Below the pieces are notes generated by a model. It was not told the origin of the DNA, made no database searches, and saw only the letters and a program-made list of their open reading frames with translations. From Chloroflexota bacterium (lineage in GTDB: Bacteria; Chloroflexota; Anaerolineae; Anaerolineales; VGOW01): a stretch of DNA of 64,000 nucleotides. The position numbers and the translations under genes are program-made. The DNA lies in assembly GCA_016197225.1 (NCBI GenBank), contig JACPWC010000126.1, positions 46,499 to 110,498 on the forward strand, written 5' to 3'. Position 1 is the stretch's first letter. Each line of letters begins with the position of its first letter. Positions 58,633 through 64,000 of the stretch are shown one piece after another.

Positions 58633-59638
58633 GTTGGATGCGCGGGTCGAGCCAGTGATAGCCCAGGTCTACCAGCAAGTTTGCCAGCGGATAGATCACG
58701 GCGGCTAATAGTGTTACGCCCATCACCGCCGGGAAGTCGAGGCTGATGGCTGAGGCCGTCGCGTAACGGCCTAACCCCGGCCAACTGAAGATGGTCTCCG
58801 TCAGTACCGCGCCGGAGAGAAGACTGCCGAACGTCACGCCGATAATGGTCAGGGTGGGGATCAGCGCATTGCGCAACCCGTGCCGCAGGATGACGGCCCG
58901 CTGGCGCAACCCTTTGGCCCGGGCGACCAGCATGTAATCCTGACGCATGACTTCCAACATGCTCGACCGCATCATGCGGGCGATGACCGCCGTCGAAAAA
59001 TAGCCGAGGGTGAAGGCCGGCAGGAGCAAGTGATGCAGACTGCTTTGGAGGGCAGCCACGTTGCCGGTGAGCAGACTGTCCACGACGTACAGCCCGGTGA
59101 TCGAATGCGGCGGGTCGAGGAATTGATCGAGGCGGGCCCCGCTGGGCAGCCAGTCGAGCCGGCTGTAGAAGAGGCTGATGAGCATCAACCCCAGCCAGAA
59201 GATCGGCAGGGAGCCGCCGACGAGCGAGAACACGCGCACGAAGTGATCGGGCAGGCGGTTGCGGGCGACGGCCGAGATCATGCCAGCCGGGAGGCCGATG
59301 AACAACGACACGATCAATGCGGCAAACGACAGTTCAAACGTCGCCGGCAAAAAATCGCGCAGGTCGTCGGCCACCGGCCGCCGGGTGCGGATGCTCCGGC
59401 CCAGATCGCCGTGGAGCAGGCCGGTCATGTAAATCACATATTGCTCGGCCAGCGGCTTGTCGAGTCCGTACTCGGCCCGGAAGGCGGCGATTTGGTCGTC
59501 GGTGGCGTGGTCGCCCAGGGCCGCCGCGACCGGGTCGGCGGGCACGACGTGGGAGATGGCGAAGGTGATGATGGACACGCCGACCATCACGAACACGATG
59601 CCAACCAACCGGCGGATAAAATAAGTAAGCAGGCGCAT
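58625..59638 (-). CDS. Dipeptide/oligopeptide/nickel ABC transporter permease (DppB/OppB type)
   Basis: About 337 residues from the ATG 59638 (the TTG at 59641 is less likely). Six spans; the DppB/OppB features are the start LLTYFIRRLVGIVFVMVGVS, the GLDKPLAEQYVIYMTGLLHGDLG loop and the EAA region QDYMLVARAKGLRQRAVILRHGLRNALIP. Follows the substrate-binding protein on the same strand. Confidence 0.95.
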   Translation of the reverse strand: MRLLTYFIRRLVGIVFVMVGVSIITFAISHVVPADPVAAALGDHATDDQIAAFRAEYGLDKPLAEQYVIYMTGLLHGDLGRSIRTRRPVADDLRDFLPATFELSFAALIVSLFIGLPAGMISAVARNRLPDHFVRVFSLVGGSLPIFWLGLMLISLFYSRLDWLPSGARLDQFLDPPHSITGLYVVDSLLTGNVAALQSSLHHLLLPAFTLGYFSTAVIARMMRSSMLEVMRQDYMLVARAKGLRQRAVILRHGLRNALIPTLTIIGVTFGSLLSGAVLTETIFSWPGLGRYATASAISLDFPAVMGVTLLAAVIYPLANLLVDLGYHWLDPRIQHG

Positions 59639-59648
59639 CAAAGTTGTC

Positions 59649-59686
59649 AGGCCCTAAGGGTCTCGCGAAGCGGACCCTTAGGGTCT
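59649..59686. repeat. Inverted repeat of CCCTAAGGGTC words
   Basis: GGCCCTAAGGGTC and GACCCTTAGGGTC pair almost perfectly around TCGCGAAGCG in the gap before the dppB-like gene. A short hairpin family member. Confidence 0.65.
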
Positions 59687-59710
59687 GAGGAAAACTGAAG
59701 GAAAACAGAC

Positions 59711-59747
59711 GACGCGCCAATCTGTCGGGAAACAGAATCGGCGCGTC
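59711..59747. repeat. Stem-loop between the binding-protein and permease genes
   Basis: GACGCGCC and GGCGCGTC, with an inner CTGT/ACAG, form a stable hairpin. On the minus strand it is followed by GTCTGTTTTCC, so it may partly terminate transcription and protect the upstream message, as is common after binding-protein genes. Confidence 0.65.
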
Positions 59748-59780
59748 GCTGTGATCTAAAGTGACAAGCCTCGTGTTCCT

Positions 59781-61457
59781 TTACTTGCCAATTGTCCAGA
59801 AATCGGTGTAGCCCATCGGGTTCCAGGCAAAACCCGTGACGTTCGCCCGGATGCCGAACAACTGAGTGGGCTGATAGAGAACGGCATACGGGCCGTTGTG
59901 AAGCACGTAATCGGTGATTTCCTTGTAGGCCGCCGCGCGTTCAGCCGGGTCTGTGATCAGCGCCGCGGCGCGGGTCTTCTCGGCGATCGGGTCATCCCAG
60001 GCATTGCGGAAGGCAATGGAATGGGCGTTGATGTCAGTCCACGGCCCGGCGTTCGCATCGGGATCGGGGAAGTCTGGCCCCCACAGGACGAGCACCAATT
60101 GTCCTTTCTGCGCCCGATACGACCCGAGCAGTTCGGCGAAGGCGACTTGCTTGATATCCACCTTGACTCCGATCTTGTCCCAGTCCGATTGCAGTTTGGC
60201 GGCCAGGTCGGCCCAGGCGATGCCGCCCGGCCCGGCCCCGGTGGGAACCAGCATTTCTATCGAGAAGCCGTTCTCCTGCCCGGCTTCCTTCAACAGGGCT
60301 TTGGCCTTGTCTACATCCTGTTGGAACGGAGCGTCGGAGTTGTAGCCGAGAAGGCCGGCGGGCACGAGCGTCTGCACCTTCTTGCCGTTGCCCGACAGCA
60401 GGCCGTTGATGATGCCGTCGTAGTCAATGGCGGCGCGCAACGCCTCGCGAACTTTGACGTCGTCGAGCGGTTTGACGGTGGCGTTCATGCCCACGTAGAA
60501 GAGCAACAGGCTGTCGCCGGTCGTCGTCGCTACGCCCTCCGCGCCCGAAACTGCCGCGATTTGTTCGGGCGTGAGGTTCTGCACCAGGTCGGCGTCGCCG
60601 GCTTCCAACTCAGCCTGCTGGTTGGCCGACTCCGGCACGTGTTTGACCAGCACCGACGACAACAGGGGCGGCGTGCCGCCGTAATTGGGATTGGCGTTCA
60701 GCAGGACTTCGACATCTTTCTCCCAGTGAGCGACCATGTAGGGGCCGCTGCCGGCCGAGTGGTCAAGCAACCAGTTGGAGCCAAAGTCGCCGTCGGCCTC
60801 GTGCGCCTTCACCTCTTTGGAATCCACGATGCCGCCGATGGTGAAGGTCAGGATCGAGAGGAAGGCCTGCGGGCTGGCCGTCTTGGGCATGGTGACGACG
60901 ACGGTCTTGGCATCGGCGGCCTGGATGCTGTCGGTTGTCAGTTGCGCAATATCAATGAAGAGGAACGCCGGGGATTTGTTCAACGAGATCACGCGCTGGA
61001 AGGAATACACTACGTCGTCGGCGGTGATCGGGTTGCCGCTGGCGAACTTGGCCCCGTCGCGCAAGTGGAAGGTCACTTCCCAATTATCCCCCGCTTCCTT
61101 CACGTCCCAGGTCTCAGCCAGGCCGGGCTTCAGGTCGCTGAGGTCAGACCCCACAAACTGCACCAGGCCCTCGTAGACATTGTGGACGATCAGCACGCCG
61201 CTGAACTCGTAAGCCACCGCCGGGTCGAGGGTGATCAAGTCGTCAATGTTGGAATCGTAGACGAGGGTGTTGGCCGCGCCGAGCGGCGCGGCGGTGGGAA
61301 CCTCGGTCGGCACGGCAGTCGGCGGCGGGGCCGATGCCGGGGCCGAGGTGGCCTGCGGCGCGGCGGTGGGCGTGGTGGCCGCCTGACCGCAGGCGGCCAG
61401 AGTCACCAGGGTGGCAATAATTAGTAGTCTCCATAGGTTGTGGTAATGCTTGTTCAT
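59781..61457 (-). CDS. Peptide/nickel-type ABC transporter substrate-binding lipoprotein
   Basis: 558 residues. The signal LLIIATLVTLAAC ends in a lipobox, followed by a long Ala/Pro/Thr linker. Family features: NTLVYDSNIDDLITLDPAVAYE, TWDVKEAGDNWEVTFHLRDGAKFASGNPITADDVVYS, and the family-5 binding signature VREALRAAIDYDGIINGLL. A strong AGGAGG ribosome site and a consensus promoter lie upstream. It feeds the two permeases that follow; substrate not predictable beyond peptide-like. Confidence 0.96.
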   Translation of the reverse strand: MNKHYHNLWRLLIIATLVTLAACGQAATTPTAAPQATSAPASAPPPTAVPTEVPTAAPLGAANTLVYDSNIDDLITLDPAVAYEFSGVLIVHNVYEGLVQFVGSDLSDLKPGLAETWDVKEAGDNWEVTFHLRDGAKFASGNPITADDVVYSFQRVISLNKSPAFLFIDIAQLTTDSIQAADAKTVVVTMPKTASPQAFLSILTFTIGGIVDSKEVKAHEADGDFGSNWLLDHSAGSGPYMVAHWEKDVEVLLNANPNYGGTPPLLSSVLVKHVPESANQQAELEAGDADLVQNLTPEQIAAVSGAEGVATTTGDSLLLFYVGMNATVKPLDDVKVREALRAAIDYDGIINGLLSGNGKKVQTLVPAGLLGYNSDAPFQQDVDKAKALLKEAGQENGFSIEMLVPTGAGPGGIAWADLAAKLQSDWDKIGVKVDIKQVAFAELLGSYRAQKGQLVLVLWGPDFPDPDANAGPWTDINAHSIAFRNAWDDPIAEKTRAAALITDPAERAAAYKEITDYVLHNGPYAVLYQPTQLFGIRANVTGFAWNPMGYTDFWTIGK

Positions 61458-61541
61458 TTTCTCCTCCTGAGAAGAAATGGGGCGCGCCGGGTTGCGGCGC
61501 TATTTAGGTATGAAGATGGCGTGTCACCGTTGGATGGCGGC

Positions 61542-61570
61542 ATTATAGGGGGGCAGAACAGCGATGTCAA
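61542..61570 (-). promoter_or_regulatory. Consensus sigma-70 promoter of the Dpp-type operon
   Basis: On the minus strand TTGACA (61570-61565) and TATAAT (61547-61542) are separated by exactly 17 bases, a perfect consensus. Transcription would start near 61535, about 78 bases before the substrate-binding protein gene. Confidence 0.85.
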
Positions 61571-61600
61571 TTCAATCGGGCGGAGAGTGGCGGTGGTGAT

Positions 61601-61936
61601 TCATGCCGTCCCTGCCCGCAACCAGGCCACAATTTCCTTCAGCGATTCGTAAGCCGCTACCCTGGCTTCATCCGTCCCGATTGCCTCAGCCTTCGCAACG
61701 TGACTCTCCATCTGTTGCAGAACAACCGGCCCCATCGCCAGCAAAGCATCTGCGCCGGAGGCCGCGTACTTCACCAGCACGTAGCGAACGAGACAAGGAA
61801 CAGGGATGCCGGTGCTCTCGCTCAACACTTCCAGCGTTGGCAATGGGTCGGCGACGGTGTAAAGCGCAACTTCGGCTTTGAAGTTGGCGTGGCGGTCGTT
61901 TTCGGCCCAGGAGTCGGTGTAGGGGTAAAGTTCCAT
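61601..61936 (-). CDS. Conserved hypothetical protein, 111 residues
   Basis: Helical protein beginning MELYPYTDSWAENDRHANFKAEVALYTV, with GIPVPCLVRYVLVKYAASGADALLA and VVLQQMESHVAKAEA. No named family recognised. Two partial relatives lie nearby: an N-terminal remnant at 63281-63349 (MNLFYPYIETREPTDRHANLK) and a C-terminal-like stretch fused to HepT (VLRQMEDHIQKYG). The region has thus had at least three copies of this gene. Confidence 0.68.
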   Translation of the reverse strand: MELYPYTDSWAENDRHANFKAEVALYTVADPLPTLEVLSESTGIPVPCLVRYVLVKYAASGADALLAMGPVVLQQMESHVAKAEAIGTDEARVAAYESLKEIVAWLRAGTA

Positions 61937-61956
61937 TTGAGCCGCTCTCTAAAAAC

Positions 61957-62105
61957 TCGGGCTCTACCGGATTTAGCGTGAAAGAAATTTGGGACGCAGA
62001 CGCTTCGCGCGCTGATTTTCGCTGATAAAAAATAAAATCTGTGTTTATCCGCGCGCTTTGCGTCTGCGTCCCATTTCCCGTTAAAGCCGGGAGACCCAAA
62101 ATTCG
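61957..62105 (+). mobile_element. MITE-like repeat copy 3
   Basis: Starts CGGGCTCTACCGGATTTAGC and ends GCCGGGAGACCCAAAATTCG. The interior pair is GGGACGCAGACGCTTCGCGC and GCGTCTGCGTCCC. It is the most symmetrical copy and has the same orientation as copy 1. Confidence 0.8.
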
Positions 62106-62127
62106 TCGCAGTTTGGCATTAAACAAA

Positions 62128-62157
62128 AGCGGGCACGGTCATTGCAACCCGCCCGCT
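62128..62157 (-). terminator. Intrinsic terminator, minus strand
   Basis: AGCGGGC and GCCCGCT form a stem, and on the minus strand TTTTGTTT follows. It lies after the PIN remnant. The same unit recurs at 63395-63422. Confidence 0.7.
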
Positions 62158-62177
62158 TGCTTCTCTGCGCAATAGCT

Positions 62178-62291
62178 CTACAACAAGGGGTTCAAGATTT
62201 GCAGATGTTGCTCAATCATCAACTCATGTTGCATATCTTCTGAATATAGCACCGGCACGTCGAAGCAGGCGACCACCGAATTATCGGACAT
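62178..62291 (-). pseudogene. Scar of a PIN-domain toxin gene
   Basis: 37 codons overlapping the end of the antitoxin. The first residues (MSDNSVVACFDV) recall the N-terminal FVDTNV/L-YAFD strand of PIN toxins and the last (VLYSEDMQHELMIEQHLQILNPLL) recall their usual ending with SEDLQ...NPF. The ~100 codons between are gone, including catalytic acids. It is most likely the leftover of an internal deletion. Confidence 0.5.
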
Positions 62292-62493
62292 ATACGGCTT
62301 CGCGTTTTAAAGGTTGAAAGCCTTTGACTCTCAGCGGATTAGCAAGAAGTTGATCGATCAGATTGACGCCTGAGGCTTGCGAGTCGTCAGCCAGCAAGAT
62401 GACTCGCACCAGGCTCTTAAAATGCTCCTTATACTCCTGGGGAATTTCAATCATCCCGTTCTTAACTTTGGCCCGGAATTCCACGGCATTCAT
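62281..62493 (-). CDS. Antitoxin-like protein of a PIN toxin-antitoxin pair
   Basis: 70 residues from the ATG at 62493 (MNAVEFRAKVKNGMIEIPQEY). This is the short beta-strand antitoxin N-terminus typical of PIN-toxin partners, followed by a helix (EHFKSLVRVILLADD) and a flexible tail for neutralising the toxin. The cognate PIN toxin is reduced to a scar that overlaps its stop. The gene may be expressed but now has no toxin to bind. Confidence 0.65.
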   Translation of the reverse strand: MNAVEFRAKVKNGMIEIPQEYKEHFKSLVRVILLADDSQASGVNLIDQLLANPLRVKGFQPLKREAVYVR

Positions 62494-62529
62494 GATGCAC
62501 CTCATATTCTTTGTGAAGTTCTGCGAGAG

Positions 62530-62773
62530 TTGTGGGCTTACCCCCGCTACACGATAGAATACCATATTTCTGAATATGATCCTCCATCTGCCGCAATACA
62601 ATCGGCATCACCTTACTGGCGGCTTCACCGACAACTTCTATCAGGCGCACAACAGCCAGTGAGAACATGTCATCGCTGTCCAGGTTAGCGCGTTGGTGGC
62701 CTTCGCTAAACTGCACAGCTTTTTGTGCCGCATCGAGCATGTGCTGCAAGCGAATAATGTTACTCTTGTGCAT
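62530..62773 (-). pseudogene. Truncated HepT toxin fused to another gene's tail
   Basis: From the ATG at 62773 the frame reads HKSNIIRLQHMLDAAQKAVQ and SLAVVRLIEVVGEAASKV, the first ~58 residues of HepT (HEPN RNase toxin). It then changes to MPIVLRQMEDHIQKYG, which resembles the C-terminal helix of the 61601-61936 gene, and runs into a nonsense tail. The HEPN active-site motif RN..IHxY is absent. The frame overlaps the MntA stop by 14 bases as in a normal operon. Confidence 0.7.
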
Positions 62774-63053
62774 AGAGCAACTTTGCTTCTTTGAGAACTT
62801 GCTCCCAGAAATATCTGCTCAGGCTTTTGGGCGTGTGCAAGTCAACGGCCCGGCCAAACATCGCCGCCAACTCGTCCTGCAAGGCGAAGAATGCCAGCCC
62901 CGGCACATGGCCCGGCTCGAATTCCACCAGCACGTCTATATCACTGTCTGGCTGGAAGTCGTCGCGAATGGCCGAGCCAAAGAGGGCCAGCCGGTTGATG
63001 TAGTTGCGACGGCAGAATTCGACCAATTTGCTGAGATCGAAGGGTAAAGCCAT
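62760..63053 (-). CDS. MntA-type nucleotidyltransferase (antitoxin of HepT)
   Basis: 97 residues from the ATG at 63053 (MALPFDLSKLVEF). The minimal nucleotidyltransferase motif GSAIRDDFQPDSDIDVLVEF (GSx10DxD) is intact. MntA transfers AMP to HepT to silence it. Since the neighbouring HepT is truncated before its catalytic motif, this antitoxin appears to be orphaned. Confidence 0.9.
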   Translation of the reverse strand: MALPFDLSKLVEFCRRNYINRLALFGSAIRDDFQPDSDIDVLVEFEPGHVPGLAFFALQDELAAMFGRAVDLHTPKSLSRYFWEQVLKEAKLLYAQE

Positions 63054-63068
63054 TATAAGTTGAGGCAA

Positions 63069-63230
63069 TTATACGGCAAACGATGGCGGCAGGCCGCCCT
63101 GTTTTCGCCCGGCATCGGCGCGGCCCTGGGCAACACTGCGGGCGATGATGTACAGCACCGTCGGGCCAGGGGTGAGGAGGAGGATTAATGAGGCGATGAG
63201 GAAGTGGGGGAGTTTTGAAGGGTCGAGCAT
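63069..63230 (-). pseudogene. Internally deleted LysE/RhtB exporter copy
   Basis: The first 33 codons (MLDPSKLPHFLIASLILLL to ARSVAQGR) are almost identical to the start of the 52013-52648 exporter; they are then joined to ADAGRK, the exact end of that protein, and read on to a new stop. The ~165 codons in between are missing. It is a non-functional paralogue. Confidence 0.85.
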
Positions 63231-63280
63231 GAGGGCTTCAGATTGAGAAGGCCGTTTGAGAATCGGAACACGGGCGCTTT

Positions 63281-63349
63281 TTCGGCTTTGAGGTTGGCGT
63301 GGCGGTCGGTGGGTTCCCGGGTTTCGATGTAGGGATAGAAGAGGTTCAT
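63281..63349 (-). pseudogene. N-terminal remnant related to the 61601-61936 gene
   Basis: The 23 codons MNLFYPYIETREPTDRHANLKAE resemble MELYPYTDSWAENDRHANFKAE; after that the similarity ends and the frame reads into the LysE remnant region. Confidence 0.7.
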
Positions 63350-63394
63350 AGAAGTTGTCAGTTGAAGTTGCGCCGCAGTGTAGCATTAAACAAA

Positions 63395-63422
63395 AGCGGG
63401 CAAGATGTGATTCCCGCCCGCT
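63395..63422 (-). terminator. Intrinsic terminator, minus strand
   Basis: AGCGGGC pairs with GCCCGCT, and TTTTGTTT follows on the minus strand. It lies 43 bases after the stop of the 63465-63878 frame and is nearly the same as 62128-62157. Confidence 0.72.
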
Positions 63423-63464
63423 CGGTTTCGTGTGAGAAATTCCAGACCGACGTCAGCAATGATA

Positions 63465-63878
63465 TTATCTGAGTGAAAGTCGACCTGTATTAATCATCTC
63501 AACGATTTTTGCGAGCATGATTACTTGTACTACATGCGTGTCGCTATCACGGCGAAGTAGATGAGTAACGCCAGGATATCTCCGTTCATCAATGTTCTGG
63601 GACGTAATTTCCTCTAATGTATAACCCGCGAACGAGTCGACTACTTGGCCCCAACACGCGCAAATATCAATGTGGGAAAATGCCTTGCGAGTATCTCCTT
63701 CAGCTCTGTTTAACTCGCTAATCAAAGCATCCAAGTTATTCTTGTATTCTAGTGTCAAGTAGCGCGTGCTGAATTTGTTGCTGTCGCCCAAAATATAAGG
63801 GGAAACGCCAAGAGGATCCTTGTCAGCCGCGGAATACCGCAGACCGGATGTATTAATGTCGCAGTCATATCTAACCAA
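63465..63878 (-). CDS. Hypothetical protein, probably a C-terminal fragment
   Basis: 137 residues if read from a TTG. It ends MLAKIVEMINTGRLSLR and contains ADKDPLGVSPYILGDSNKF and ERRYPGVTHLLRRDSDTH. No start with a ribosome site is visible and an in-frame TAA stands just upstream, so it may be the 3' part of a larger gene or a small gene with a rare start. AT-richer than the neighbours. Family unknown. Confidence 0.45.
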   Translation of the reverse strand: MVRYDCDINTSGLRYSAADKDPLGVSPYILGDSNKFSTRYLTLEYKNNLDALISELNRAEGDTRKAFSHIDICACWGQVVDSFAGYTLEEITSQNIDERRYPGVTHLLRRDSDTHVVQVIMLAKIVEMINTGRLSLR

Positions 63879-63947
63879 AGAATCATAGGTCTTAATTCTC
63901 CCGTTTCGAGTAAAATTTTAGGGTTAAAGTTGAATTAGGTGAGTTAT

Positions 63948-63970
63948 GCTGGGGTATATGATACCCCAGC
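63948..63970. repeat. Perfect hairpin GCTGGGGTAT-loop-ATACCCCAGC
   Basis: Ten-base arms around a 3-base ATG loop, near the window edge. No T-tract on either side. It may be a transcription or repeat element end; the flanking DNA is AT-rich. Confidence 0.7.
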
Positions 63971-64000
63971 TCCCCATAACCTCGACCCGAATAGATGACA

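Noticed and set aside
59898..61424. Plus-strand open frame of 508 codons opposite the substrate-binding protein
   Set aside because: Antisense shadow; repetitive composition follows the codons of the minus-strand gene.
62462..62529. Full-length reading of the HepT frame to 62462
   Set aside because: The last part matches no HepT sequence and overlaps the leader of the antitoxin gene; I treat it as the tail of a chimeric frame.

Overview
The window is high-GC bacterial chromosomal DNA, coding on both strands with short intergenic gaps. I saw no rRNA, tRNA, CRISPR array, replication origin, prophage or complete insertion sequence. Gene content (PD40 beta-propeller lipoproteins, a PriA of about 975 residues, an ECF42-type sigma factor with a DGPF partner, a BldC-like regulator, a STAND NTPase, Hint and GMC proteins, many intergenic hairpins) suggests an uncultured member of the Chloroflexota. 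That placement is inference from gene style, not from a phylogenetic marker.

Layout. 0-3.6 kb: a two-component set (MASE1-PAS-PAS histidine kinase and two receivers, one cut by the window edge). 3.8-16.6 kb: an unusual ethanolamine locus, all on the minus strand: EutA, an APC permease with a structured leader, an FGGY kinase, a GlpA-like flavoprotein, a second FAD oxidoreductase, EutB, a coiled-coil protein, EutC, EutL and a EutM/PduA-like shell protein. Lyase, its reactivase, transport and two hexameric shell proteins are here; aldehyde dehydrogenase, phosphotransacylase, alcohol dehydrogenase and the pentameric shell vertex protein are not. 16.7-24.9 kb: two glycosyltransferases, small membrane proteins, Sua5, a HAD phosphatase, twin PD40 propellers, a BldC-like regulator. 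25-30.2 kb: PriA and a decayed type II restriction-modification pair. 30.7-38 kb: an RNase H-fold exonuclease, a lipoprotein, a metallo-beta-lactamase/STAS/pseudokinase fusion, MOSC and GMC proteins. 38-43 kb: CDF metal transporter and a single-chain type IIG restriction-modification enzyme. 43-47 kb: PadR regulator plus MacB-like ABC system. 47-50 kb: ECF42 sigma module. 50-57.6 kb: broken GNAT gene with tandem repeats, FAD oxidase, LysE exporter, a nucleosidase-STAND-TPR protein (candidate antiphage ATP/nucleoside-degrading sensor), a B3/4 protein and a Hint lipoprotein. 57.7-61.5 kb: a Dpp/Opp-type transporter. 61.6-64 kb: a graveyard of toxin-antitoxin and other genes with internal deletions.

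Two themes stand out. First, the density and variety of intergenic hairpin families (at least ten kinds in 64 kb), one a MITE-like element in three copies, and two kinds apparently read in frame inside the STAND gene. Second, repeated internal deletions that keep the first and last codons of a gene (LysE copy, PIN toxin) or fuse two neighbours (HepT chimera, restriction gene). The best candidates for unusual biology are the nucleosidase-STAND protein, the metallo-beta-lactamase/STAS/pseudokinase fusion, the ethanolamine locus with its FGGY kinase and coiled-coil putative cargo, and the Hint lipoprotein.
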